From: Janibacter sp. A1S7
GTDB lineage: Bacteria; Actinomycetota; Actinomycetes; Actinomycetales; Dermatophilaceae
Reading direction: 5' to 3'
DNA length: 64,000 nucleotides
Assembly: GCF_037198315.1 (NCBI RefSeq)
Contig: NZ_CP144913.1
Coordinates: forward strand, 2,356,001-2,420,000
The stretch's first letter is position 1. Every line of letters begins with the position of its first letter. A model generated the notes under the pieces. The model was given only the letters and a program-made list of their open reading frames with translations, had not been told where the DNA came from and made no database searches. A program made the position numbers and the translations under genes. Shown in pieces: positions 38,322 through 46,068 of the stretch.

Positions 38322-38620
38322 CGTTTGAGCTCCCCGGCCATGTCGGTCATGTCCGCCCCGGCCTGCCGATGCAGCAGAGTGGCCACGGCGAAGCCCATGG
38401 CCATCTCCACGGTCATGACCGCGAGAATCACCAGGAGCAGCACCTGGCCGGAGGGGTCCGGCACGAGGAACCACCAGAAGCCCGCAGCCGCGAGGATGAC
38501 TGCGTTGATCATCAACTCCAGACCCATCATCACCATGACGACGACCTGTTGGGAGAGCGCCCCGTACAGGCCGGTACTGAACAGGGCGGCTGCGACGAGC
38601 AGAACCGTCTCGAGGGTCAT
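38318..38620 (-). CDS. nuoK: NuoK-like complex I membrane subunit
   Basis: 100-residue, three-helix subunit. Both membrane glutamates of NuoK are present, in MMGLELMINAVILA and VMTVEMAMGFAVA. The C-terminal tail HRQAGADMTDMAGELKR is polar. The start overlaps the nuoJ stop (ATGA) and the stop overlaps the nuoL start. Confidence 0.92.
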   Translation of the reverse strand: MTLETVLLVAAALFSTGLYGALSQQVVVMVMMGLELMINAVILAAAGFWWFLVPDPSGQVLLLVILAVMTVEMAMGFAVATLLHRQAGADMTDMAGELKR

Positions 38621-39177
38621 CGGCCAACACCTCCAGGTTGGGGATCGGAGGGTGGCCCCGTCAGGTCGTCGCCCATCCGGTCGTACCGGGTCCGGTGCGC
38701 CGCGAGCACGACCCCGGCGACGATCGTCGCCACCATCACCGGACTGACCACGGCCATCACGAGCATCTTCGGCCCCATGAGCTCCTCACCGAGCGCCCGA
38801 GTGAGGTCCCCCGCCGGAGAGCCGCGCCGAGCGGGCCATTCCACCAGGAGGATCCCCGCAGCGAGCAACCCGAAGGTGCCGATCGAGGCCACCAGCGCAG
38901 CGGCCCTGCCGTGCACCATGTCCATGGGCATCAGCGCCGGGTTCATCCCCATGAACATCACCATGTAGACAGCCATGATCGCCATCTCCATCACCATCAT
39001 CAGGATCACGACGAGCCCGACATAGTTCTGCTGGAGCAGGAGGACGTGCAGCCCGACCGCCACGAAGGAGAGCGCCAGGGCGTAGGTCGCCCGAGCCATC
39101 GAGTCCACGATGAAGACGGCGGCGCCGGCAAGAACCGCGACCACTGCGAGCAACCAGAACAGGATCCCGACCAGCAT
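38617..39177 (-). CDS. nuoJ: NuoJ-like complex I membrane subunit, methionine-rich
   Basis: 186 residues with about five helices, at the position of nuoJ between nuoH and nuoK. Helices 1-2 (about 1-50) resemble NuoJ. Residues 60-87 contain 12 methionines (60, 61, 63, 65, 68, 72, 74, 76, 78, 83, 85, 87) across the third helix and the next loop, where ordinary NuoJ has the YAGA pi-bulge and no such enrichment. A metal relay is conceivable but unproven. ATG 39177 overlaps the nuoH stop (TGATG). Confidence 0.82.
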   Translation of the reverse strand: MLVGILFWLLAVVAVLAGAAVFIVDSMARATYALALSFVAVGLHVLLLQQNYVGLVVILMMVMEMAIMAVYMVMFMGMNPALMPMDMVHGRAAALVASIGTFGLLAAGILLVEWPARRGSPAGDLTRALGEELMGPKMLVMAVVSPVMVATIVAGVVLAAHRTRYDRMGDDLTGPPSDPQPGGVGR

Positions 39178-40118
39178 CACGACCCCCACACGGCCACGAC
39201 GGCCACGAGCAGGTCCTGTACCAGGACGGCCGGCAGCAGAACGAGCCAGCCGACCTCGACGAAGACATCGGGTCGCGCGGCCGGCAGACGCCGCCGTCCC
39301 CACACCAGGACCAGGAGCACCGTGGCCGCCTTCACCACGACCCACAGCCACCCCGGCAGCAGCGGGCCCGAGCCTCCGCCCAGGAACATCGGGACCGCGA
39401 AGGCAGCGCCGGCGGCCAGCAGCGCGTACCGCCCGCCCTCGAAGACCAGACGGTCCACGCTGGACAGTTCTGCGGCCACCCCACCAGCGATGTCACTGCC
39501 GAGAGCCGGAGCGAACGGTCCCCAGACCGAGAAGGCGGCGACGCCCATGAGGTAGACGACGAAGGCGATCGGCATCCACACGACGAACCACACCCCGTCC
39601 TGGGCTGCCGCGACCGTGCCGACGTTGAGGCTTTCCGCGGCGATCGCCGGGGCGACGAGAGCGAACATCAGCGGCAGCTCGTAGCCGAGCGCCAGCGCGA
39701 GGAATCGATATCCGCCGATCAGTCCGTGAGCGGAGTTCGCTCCCCACCCGGTCAGCCACAGCAACGCCCACACCAACACGTCCATCGCGTTGAACCACAC
39801 GATGCCCACGTCAAGGTCGAGAATGGTCCAGTCGCCCAGCGGCACGACGGCAATCATCAACGCAGCAGTGACGAGGAGACCGCCCCCGCCAAGGCGCCAC
39901 AGCAGGGAATCGGCAGCGACAGTCGTCCGGCGTCGCTGGCGCAGCAGCCGGGCACCCTCGTCCAGCGGCCGCATCGCGCCACCCAGAGCCGACGCCCCGG
40001 AGGCGCGCGCCCCCACCAGGCCATCCACCACTGCGGCGAGCAGCACCAGAAGCCCCAGAAGGACGAGACCAACCAGCGCCCATCCGGCACCGACCGTGAC
40101 CACCGAGGAGTCAGACAT
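39177..40118 (-). CDS. nuoH: NuoH-like complex I membrane subunit lacking the quinone-loop motif
   Basis: 313 residues with about eight helices. ALGYELPLMFALVAPAIAA and the end ARPDVFVEVGWLVLLPAVL fit NuoH. The cytoplasmic loop that in true NuoH carries the PFDLPEAE-type quinone-site motif reads SSVDRLVFEGGRYALL, so quinone binding is doubtful. The first loop is also altered. It overlaps the NuoB/D-like gene by 8 bp upstream and nuoJ downstream. Confidence 0.85.
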   Translation of the reverse strand: MSDSSVVTVGAGWALVGLVLLGLLVLLAAVVDGLVGARASGASALGGAMRPLDEGARLLRQRRRTTVAADSLLWRLGGGGLLVTAALMIAVVPLGDWTILDLDVGIVWFNAMDVLVWALLWLTGWGANSAHGLIGGYRFLALALGYELPLMFALVAPAIAAESLNVGTVAAAQDGVWFVVWMPIAFVVYLMGVAAFSVWGPFAPALGSDIAGGVAAELSSVDRLVFEGGRYALLAAGAAFAVPMFLGGGSGPLLPGWLWVVVKAATVLLVLVWGRRRLPAARPDVFVEVGWLVLLPAVLVQDLLVAVVAVWGS

Positions 40119-41295
40119 GCTGGATCTGCGTCATACCGAGGGGGTCGAGGTCCAGGCTTGCGATCGCCAACCGGGCCGTCGCCACGTCGAGGCCGTGGAC
40201 CACCTGGGGCAGGACCTCGGTCACGTCCACGGCAGGACCAGCCATCCCGGCTGACCCGTCGAGCGCCCCTCGGCGTCGCTCACTGGTGGCGAGCGAGGCA
40301 GAGGCACGATCCAGCGCACTCATCAGGCGGTCGTGGACATCTCCTTCCCACATCCGCGGCCACGTCCGCTCGGCCAGCTCGGCCGCATCGATGGGGCGGA
40401 CCCGGCGCAGCGACCACCGCAGCAGCCGGTTGCGGGCCACCCGACGCCGGAGACGCTCGATCTCCGGACGAAGGGCATGCGGATCCTGCGCGCCGAGAAC
40501 ATCATCACGCAGACGCCACGCACTCGTCGCGGCGGCGACCCATCCGGCCAGAGCCAGGACCGTTGCGACGTTGTCCAGCCGGACGGCGCCGGCCGTCCCC
40601 GGACGGTACGCATCCGACTCGTGGGCACCGACGACGTCGCCGAGGATCCAGGCCGCCTTCGCGGCGACGACGACGTCGCCCTGGAGCGAGCAGTCCAGCA
40701 CCAGACCCGCGGGCCAGTGCGGCAGGAGCGGCCCGAGCGAGACGTGCAGGACATCCATCTCCAGGCCGTCGCGGTCCTCGCTCCCCTCGGCCAGCGGTAT
40801 CCCACCCGGCTTCATGTCCATGTCGCCGTGGTCCATGTCGCCGTGGTCCATGTCGCCGTGGTCCATGTCGCCGTGGTCCATGTCGCCGTGGTCCATCTCG
40901 CCGTGGTCCACGTCCCCGTGGCCCGTGTCCCCGTGCTCGACATCCGGTTCGATGGCCCGATCACGGGCGTCCTCCCATTGCCCCCGCTGATCAAGCAGGG
41001 CGGCCTGCGCACGCCCCAGGGCCGGGATGACCTCTGCGGGGGCGGTCACCGTCGCCTGCGCACGGGGGCCCGGCAGCTGCCCCCACACCCGTTCGACCAG
41101 AGGGGCCATCTGCGGACCCGGGGCGCCACAGACGATGAGCAGGTCCGCATCCGCCGGTGCGACCGCTGGGTGCCATCCCCACGCGCGCACCACTCGCTCG
41201 ACGTGCACTCGCGTCGTCCAGTGGCCCGGCATCTCGACGATGAGCACGTGGGCAGAACGCACTGCCCGTCGAGTGATCCACGTGGTCAGACCCAC
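40111..41295 (-). CDS. Fused NuoB-like/NuoD-like protein with His-Asp-Met repeat linker, no cluster cysteines
   Basis: 394 residues, not a standard subunit. Residues 15-100 resemble NuoB: DADLLIVCGAPGPQMAPLVE and VERVWGQLPGP align with the NuoB stretch before its last cluster cysteines. Residues 121-160 are eight pentapeptides, five of them HGDMD, the others HGEMD, HGDVD and HGDTG. Residues 178-394 resemble NuoD: MDVLHVSLGPLLPHWPAGL in place of the GPQHPxTHG start, a middle helical part, and AIASLDLDPLG near the end. Only Cys56 and Cys202 occur, so the N2 Fe-S cluster cannot form. It lies between nuoA and nuoH, exactly where nuoB-C-D normally sit. GAAGGAG precedes the GTG. Domain assignments are inference from motif-level similarity. 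Confidence 0.72.
   Translation of the reverse strand: MGLTTWITRRAVRSAHVLIVEMPGHWTTRVHVERVVRAWGWHPAVAPADADLLIVCGAPGPQMAPLVERVWGQLPGPRAQATVTAPAEVIPALGRAQAALLDQRGQWEDARDRAIEPDVEHGDTGHGDVDHGEMDHGDMDHGDMDHGDMDHGDMDHGDMDMKPGGIPLAEGSEDRDGLEMDVLHVSLGPLLPHWPAGLVLDCSLQGDVVVAAKAAWILGDVVGAHESDAYRPGTAGAVRLDNVATVLALAGWVAAATSAWRLRDDVLGAQDPHALRPEIERLRRRVARNRLLRWSLRRVRPIDAAELAERTWPRMWEGDVHDRLMSALDRASASLATSERRRGALDGSAGMAGPAVDVTEVLPQVVHGLDVATARLAIASLDLDPLGMTQIQHV
40816..40935 (-). repeat. Eight tandem 15-bp coding repeats
   Basis: Eight exact-length 15-bp units in frame. The five at 40816-40890 are identical; the three at 40891-40935 have drifted. They encode the His/Asp/Met pentapeptides of the NuoB/D-like protein. 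Drift at one end and identity at the other suggest recent expansion. Confidence 0.93.
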
Positions 41296-41630
41296 CGGAG
41301 GGCTCCTTCACGCCAGGCCCAGGCAACGGCGACGAAGAGCGCACCGAGGAAGACAAACATCTCCACCACCGCCGTCACGCCGAGGGCGCCGACAACGACC
41401 GCCCACGGATACATGAAGAGCATCTCCACGTCGAAGGCGAGGAAGACCAGAGTCGCGAGGTACCACCGTGCGTGGTACCTCGACAGGGCGTGCTCCCGAG
41501 GCTCCCACCCGGACTGGTAGGGCAACGAGGTCAGCGGCGTCGAGGCATCGGCGAGCAGTCGCTGGAGCGCATACAACGCGCCGATGAGGCCGAGGACCAC
41601 CACGACGAGGACGATCGCACCTGAGTACAC
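41286..41630 (-). CDS. nuoA: NuoA-like complex I membrane subunit
   Basis: 114-residue, three-helix subunit and first gene of the operon. LTSLPYQSGWEPREHALSR corresponds to the YECG region of NuoA, here with Ser in place of the usual Cys. FDVEMLFMYPWAVVVG keeps the conserved acidic motif. The GTG start follows a strong AGGAGG at five bases. Its stop overlaps the next gene by 10 bp. Confidence 0.9.
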   Translation of the reverse strand: MYSGAIVLVVVVLGLIGALYALQRLLADASTPLTSLPYQSGWEPREHALSRYHARWYLATLVFLAFDVEMLFMYPWAVVVGALGVTAVVEMFVFLGALFVAVAWAWREGALRWV

Positions 41631-41650
41631 GGCACCTCCTGACGTCGGCT

Positions 41651-41699
41651 CGGATCCCGCCGATCCGTATGTCGACAGCGTACACGGACGGACGTACGG
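41651..41699. promoter_or_regulatory. Operator candidates between divergent nuoA and arsR
   Basis: The 82-bp gap holds a perfect inverted repeat CGGATC/GATCCG (41651-41656, 41662-41667) and a second pair CCGTATGT/ACGTACGG with one mismatch (41665-41672, 41692-41699). The second covers the region where both promoters would lie. SmtB/ArsR proteins usually bind imperfect palindromes in such divergent gaps, so joint control of both transcripts is likely. Confidence 0.55.
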
Positions 41700-41712
41700 G
41701 TATGGTTGTGCC

Positions 41713-42090
41713 GTGACCTCATCCGCCCACCACCCTGCTGGCCAGCCGCTCGCCGCCGATCGCGTGGCGGCCGCGCGCGACCGTTTGCCGGAGCTCGAGG
41801 CGACGGAGCGACTCGCGGGCGTTCTGGGCCTCTTGGCCGACCCGACCCGGCTGCGGATCGTCTACGCCCTGGACGTCGCGGAGGAGCTGTGCGTGGGGGA
41901 CATCGCCATCGCCCTGGGTGCGAGCGCAGACAGCACGGGCTATGCCCTGCGGGTCCTACGCACCGCGGGCCTGGTGTCCCGGCGCAAGGCCGGACGCGTG
42001 GCCTACTACCGCCTCGCCGATGGATTCCCGGAACCACTGCGTCAGCACTGCCTCCTCCAGCTGATCGACCTCACCCGACATGGCACCTGA
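41713..42090 (+). CDS. ArsR/SmtB-family metal-sensing repressor
   Basis: 125 residues, winged helix. LADPTRLRIVYAL, EELCVGDIAIALG, GYALRVLRTAGLVSRRKAGR and VAYYRL follow SmtB/CadC order. Possible metal ligands are the Cys in EELC (alpha-3 type site), His and Cys in RQHC and the late His in LTRHGT (alpha-5 type), and the N-terminal AHH. The metal cannot be fixed by eye. It starts with GTG, is divergent from the Nuo-like operon and is followed by the DUF411 gene. Confidence 0.9.
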   Translation: MTSSAHHPAGQPLAADRVAAARDRLPELEATERLAGVLGLLADPTRLRIVYALDVAEELCVGDIAIALGASADSTGYALRVLRTAGLVSRRKAGRVAYYRLADGFPEPLRQHCLLQLIDLTRHGT

Positions 42091-42164
42091 CGATCGCGCC
42101 CGCCGCGACACAACAACTGACGCGAAACCCACACCGATCCACCGACACCCAAGGCACTGATCAC

Positions 42165-42737
42165 ATGTTTACCAGCTCCTCACCGGGGCCTGCCCGCTCC
42201 CTCAGCCGTCGCTCGCTGTTCCTCATCGCCGGCCTCGGGTCGACCACCGTGTTGACCGCGTGCAGCGTTGACGCACCTGCTCCCACGGCGCCGAGCTCCT
42301 CGCCATCGAAGGCCGCCGCCTTGGGAGTCGATGCCCGGCAGCTGGCCATGACCGTCTACAAGGACCCCGCCTGCGGTTGCTGCAGCGGCTGGATCGACCA
42401 TGCAGAAGGCAACGGGTTCACCATCACGACCGAGCACCCCGAGGCTCTGCACCAGGTCTGGCAGGACCACGAGATCCCCCTGGAGCTCCAGTCCTGCCAC
42501 TTGGCGAGCAATGCGGACGGACAGGTCTTCATCGGCCACGTCCCGGCCCGGTTCGTCGTGGAGTACCTGGCTGACCCGCCTCCTGGCGCGCGCGGCCTGA
42601 GCGTTCCAGCCATGCCCGTGGGGACGCCGGGCATGGAGCAGGGAGACCAGTTCGACCCCTACGAGGTCATGCTCATCACGGACAAGGGATCGAGCGTCTT
42701 CGCGGAAGTCACGAAGACGTCCCAACAGACTCTCTGA
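42165..42737 (+). CDS. DUF411 metal-binding lipoprotein
   Basis: 190 residues. The N-terminus SRRSLFLIAGL looks Tat-like and ends in lipobox LTAC (Cys33), so the protein is probably anchored outside the membrane. The DUF411 core starts VYKDPACGCCSGW, with the CGCC pair likely to bind metal, and continues LQSCHLASNADGQVFIGHVP and AMPVGTPGMEQG. DUF411 proteins are commonly near copper-resistance genes. It is probably in one transcript with arsR (74-bp gap). Confidence 0.88.
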   Translation: MFTSSSPGPARSLSRRSLFLIAGLGSTTVLTACSVDAPAPTAPSSSPSKAAALGVDARQLAMTVYKDPACGCCSGWIDHAEGNGFTITTEHPEALHQVWQDHEIPLELQSCHLASNADGQVFIGHVPARFVVEYLADPPPGARGLSVPAMPVGTPGMEQGDQFDPYEVMLITDKGSSVFAEVTKTSQQTL

Positions 42738-42763
42738 CCCAGGTCCCCGGGAGGGCCCGGGTC
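42736..42763. terminator. Hairpin terminator overlapping both stops of DUF411 and multicopper oxidase 1
   Basis: GACCC (42736-42740) pairs with GGGTC (42759-42763), and an inner GG/CC and CCC/GGG pairing with small bulges extends the stem. It spans the convergent stops. No T-run. Confidence 0.55.
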
Positions 42764-44297
42764 AGGTGACGTACGAGAGCACGGTCATCATCCCCAACTC
42801 ACCGTGGTAGATGTTGTGGCAGTGGACGAGCCACTGGCCCGGGTTGTCCGCCCGGACGTCGACCGACAGGCTCTCCATCGGTTTCACGTTGATCGTGTCC
42901 TTGCGAATCCCACGCCCGTTCTGGCCGACGAGCGCGAAGGTGTGGCCGTGCACGTGCATCGGATGAAACATCATCGACTCGTTGTGCATCACCAACCTGA
43001 CGCGTTCGCCGGATCGGATCTCCAACGGGTCGTGGTCCCCGTACGCCGCCCCGTTGATGAACCACTGGCGGCCACCATCGACCATCTGCAGCCCGAGGCC
43101 GATCTCCCGGTCCGGTTGACGAGGCTCCAGCGCCGCCGACTCAGTGGCCCGCAGGTCGGCATAGCTGAGTAACCTGCCGGTCAACTCTGCGGGGAGCGAA
43201 TTCGGGTCTGGAGTCGCACCCGAGGCGGTACGCAGCACAGCGAAGCCAGGTGGGGCGGCCTTGCCCTCGGGAACGGCGACCACCGCGAAGGCGCCGTCGT
43301 CGGTGGTCACCACCACGTCGTAGCGTTCGCCCATCCCGATGATGAGGGTGTCGACCTCGGTGGGGTCGACCTGATAGCCGTCGGTGTGCGTGACGTTCAG
43401 GCGGTGGCCGCTGATGGCGAACCGGTAGGGGGTGTCGCCGCCGGCGTTGATGATCCGTAGCCGGATTCTGCGGCCCGGAGCCGCGTTGATGACGAAGGGG
43501 TCCTCTGGCACACGCCCGTTGATCAGCTGTACGGGGTAGACGACATCACCCGTGTCCGCACCAAGAGGCTGGTCATCAGAGGGCATGGCTTCCTCCATGT
43601 CCATCTCCCCGTGGTCCGTCCCCGTCATCGACGTGCCCCCCATGCCCTCGCGGGCCAGGCGATCGAGGATGACGTCCGGGGAGTCTCCCCACCCGTCCGT
43701 CCAGTCGTCCAGCACCAGGACGACCTCCTCGTCGTAGTTCATCGGCTCCCTCGGGTCCTCCACGATCAGCGGCGCCTGCAGCCCACGATCGAGCTGAGCC
43801 CCGACGTGCGGATGGAACCAGTGCGTGCCCGGGTTGGGAACCACGAACTCGTAGTCGAAACTCGCGCCGGCACCCACCGGGTCCTGCGTCAGGCCGGGCA
43901 CACCATCCATGTCGTTGCGCAGGGCGAGACCATGCCAGTGCACCGTCGTGTCCTCCGGCAGGTCATTGGCCAGTCGAACTCGCACGACGTCGCCCGCCGT
44001 GGCCCTGAGCTCCTTGCCGGGGACCACACCGTCGTATGCCCACGTCTGCACCGCCCGTCCCGCCAGATCCACGGTCGTCGGGGCAGCGCGCAACGTGCGG
44101 CGCACCACCTTTCCGGTGACGCGCCGAGCCGATTCGGTCTCGGCAACGACGGCCGCCCGTGGCCCCACCGGAGCAGAACTGCCGAGTAGCCTGCTCCCGG
44201 CGAACCCGGCGCCCCCGGCGACGACCAATCCGGCGGCGCCCCACTGCAGGAATCGACGTCGGTCCACGTTCGTGGCGAGCGCTGGTGGGAAAGGCAC
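42762..44297 (-). CDS. Tat-exported multicopper oxidase 1
   Basis: 511-residue laccase-type oxidase. The Tat motif DRRRFLQWGAAG heads the signal. All copper motifs are present: TVHWHGLAL, THWFHPHVGAQ, FHPMHVHGHTF and VHCHNIYHGELGM, the last giving the T1 Cys-His-Met set. A His/Met/acidic stretch TDHGEMDMEEAM near the middle resembles the linker of the NuoB/D-like protein. It probably oxidises Cu(I) or phenolics outside the membrane. The GTG at 44297 follows CAGGAG; a longer reading to 44381 is unsupported. Confidence 0.92.
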   Translation of the reverse strand: MPFPPALATNVDRRRFLQWGAAGLVVAGGAGFAGSRLLGSSAPVGPRAAVVAETESARRVTGKVVRRTLRAAPTTVDLAGRAVQTWAYDGVVPGKELRATAGDVVRVRLANDLPEDTTVHWHGLALRNDMDGVPGLTQDPVGAGASFDYEFVVPNPGTHWFHPHVGAQLDRGLQAPLIVEDPREPMNYDEEVVLVLDDWTDGWGDSPDVILDRLAREGMGGTSMTGTDHGEMDMEEAMPSDDQPLGADTGDVVYPVQLINGRVPEDPFVINAAPGRRIRLRIINAGGDTPYRFAISGHRLNVTHTDGYQVDPTEVDTLIIGMGERYDVVVTTDDGAFAVVAVPEGKAAPPGFAVLRTASGATPDPNSLPAELTGRLLSYADLRATESAALEPRQPDREIGLGLQMVDGGRQWFINGAAYGDHDPLEIRSGERVRLVMHNESMMFHPMHVHGHTFALVGQNGRGIRKDTINVKPMESLSVDVRADNPGQWLVHCHNIYHGELGMMTVLSYVT

Positions 44298-44595
44298 GGT
44301 ACAACTCCTGCTTGATTGGGAACGGGGCGCGTCATCGACGCTCCAAGGCACCCTTCCCCAGCGGAACTGAGGTCCGATCACCCCACGATGAAGGTTCTGT
44401 GAACAGTGCCGGTCTTCGACTCCGCACCGGGTTCGCAGGTCAGGTCGTCGGCGAGTGTGGTCGCACTCGCAAGGGCTGTCCGGCCGATCCCCTGGCGCCG
44501 GCCACCACCGCGACGCGCTCCACCGGCGCGGTCCGGGCCGGCGCGCAGGTGGTCATCGCCGCCGGCGTGGAACACCACATGGCCAGTCGTGGTGG
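44298..44595. other. Unassigned 298-bp gap between the two multicopper oxidase genes
   Basis: Holds the presumed promoter of multicopper oxidase 1. Open frames exist on the minus strand (44378-44578, 66 codons, and a 46-codon frame beginning near 44580), but neither has a recognisable domain or ribosome-binding site. No hairpin or repeat stands out. It may be a gene remnant. Confidence 0.3.
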
Positions 44596-46068
44596 TCAGC
44601 CGGTGGCGACCGTTCCCATCATCCCCAGGTCCTCGTGGTCGAGGATGTGGCAGTGGTAGACGGTCCTACCCGTGAAGTCGTCGAAGGCGATGAGCACCTT
44701 CACGCTCCCGGACGCAGGAACGTTGACGACGTCTTGCCACCGCGGGTCGGTCACCTGCTCCTGTCCCTCCTCGATGACCTGCATCGGCCACACGTGCAGG
44801 TGGACGGGGTGGTCCATGGGGCTGGAGTTCGTCAGCGTCCACTCCTCGACCGTGCCAGCGGCGACAGCGGTGTCGGTGCGCTTCCCGTCGAAGGTCTCGC
44901 CGTTGATGGTGAAAGCCATCATGCTGCGATTCGAGCCGCCCATCATCGGGCCACCCCGCTCCATGCCCATCCCGAAGTCCAGGGTGCGGCGGCCCTCGAC
45001 CCTCTCCTCGCGCAGGTCACGCGGGGCCGGTCCCTCGGGGATGGCCGCGGGCGCCTCGACCGGTCCCCCTGTCACCTCCAACAGCAGCAGGTCGAAGGGG
45101 TCTTCTCCACCGAGGACATCGCTGCCCATCATGCCGCCCATCCCACCGCGGTCGACCGGCGTCGCCACCAACGGTGTCGACCCCGCGCGGGTATCGATGA
45201 CCAGCTCGACCCGATTACCCGGTGCGAGCACCGTCTCGGTGACCTTCTCGGGAGTCGGGAGCCGCCCGAGGTCACGGCTGAGGAGCCGCACGTCCTGCCC
45301 CTGCAGGCTCAGACGCAGGTATCGTGACGGGCAGGCGTTGACGATCCGCCACCTCTCACGCTCACCCGGGGCAGCGTTGATCTGTGGGCGCACCTGGCCG
45401 TTGACCAGCACGAGGTCACCCTCCCGACCCATCATCTGCTGCATCATCCCGCCGGGACCGGCGAGGTTCCCGTCCTCGTCAAGACTGACGTCGGACACAA
45501 CGAGAATCCGCTCACGGGTCACCGGCAACGGCGCGGGGTCCTCGACGATGATCGCGCCGTAGAGTCCCGCGGCGACCTGGTCCGCAACGTTCCCGTGGTG
45601 GTGCGGGTGATACCAATAGGTCCCCGGCGGGTGATTCTCCGGCACCGCGATCTCGTAGTCGGCGCTCTCGCCGGGGGCAATGCTGCGGAAGGGATTGTCG
45701 CTCTTCCCCCGCGGGGAGACGTGCAGTCCGTGCACATGCAGATTCGTGGGGGCATCCAGGGCGTTGGTCATCCTGATGCGCATCGTGTCGCCCGGCGAGA
45801 CCCGCAGGGTGGGCCCGGGCAGGGAACTGTTGAAGGCGTGCACGGAGGCTTCCCGGTCACCGATGCGAACACGGGCCGGGGCCGTCCTCAGCTCCGTTTC
45901 CAGGACACCGCCGCGGCTGGCGAGCACCTCGGGCTCGGTCAGCACGTCATTGCTGCCGCGTCCGGGCCGATCAGCGGTGACCCACCACAATCCCGCGCCA
46001 CCGGTCGCCGCGGCCCCGGCACCGACAACTCCAGTGGCCAGCAACTGGCGACGCGTCAACGGCCTCAC
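44596..46068 (-). CDS. Tat-exported multicopper oxidase 2 (CueO-like)
   Basis: 490 residues. The Tat-like TRRQLLATGVVG signal is followed by cupredoxin domains with LHVHGLHVS, TYWYHPHHHGNVADQ, DHPVHLHVWP and VYHCHILDHEDLGMMG. Met-rich stretches PGGMMQQMMG, GGMGGMMG and a late GMGME...MMGG resemble the copper-binding methionine segments of CueO. The likely role is Cu(I) oxidation at the cell surface. The start overlaps the stop of the upstream SHOCT gene (ATGA type). Confidence 0.92.
   Translation of the reverse strand: MRPLTRRQLLATGVVGAGAAATGGAGLWWVTADRPGRGSNDVLTEPEVLASRGGVLETELRTAPARVRIGDREASVHAFNSSLPGPTLRVSPGDTMRIRMTNALDAPTNLHVHGLHVSPRGKSDNPFRSIAPGESADYEIAVPENHPPGTYWYHPHHHGNVADQVAAGLYGAIIVEDPAPLPVTRERILVVSDVSLDEDGNLAGPGGMMQQMMGREGDLVLVNGQVRPQINAAPGERERWRIVNACPSRYLRLSLQGQDVRLLSRDLGRLPTPEKVTETVLAPGNRVELVIDTRAGSTPLVATPVDRGGMGGMMGSDVLGGEDPFDLLLLEVTGGPVEAPAAIPEGPAPRDLREERVEGRRTLDFGMGMERGGPMMGGSNRSMMAFTINGETFDGKRTDTAVAAGTVEEWTLTNSSPMDHPVHLHVWPMQVIEEGQEQVTDPRWQDVVNVPASGSVKVLIAFDDFTGRTVYHCHILDHEDLGMMGTVATG

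Noticed and set aside
40816..40935. CRISPR-like array
   Set aside because: The 15-bp units are directly adjacent without spacers, in frame, and encode pentapeptides.
33476..41630. Standard respiratory complex I operon
   Set aside because: Gene order and membrane subunits fit, but the redox subunits are missing and the NuoB/NuoD-like protein has no cluster cysteines, so a normal NADH dehydrogenase is not supported.
44378..44578. Possible 66-residue gene between the oxidases
   Set aside because: No ribosome-binding site, domain or hydrophobic segment; composition is that of a random GC-rich frame.
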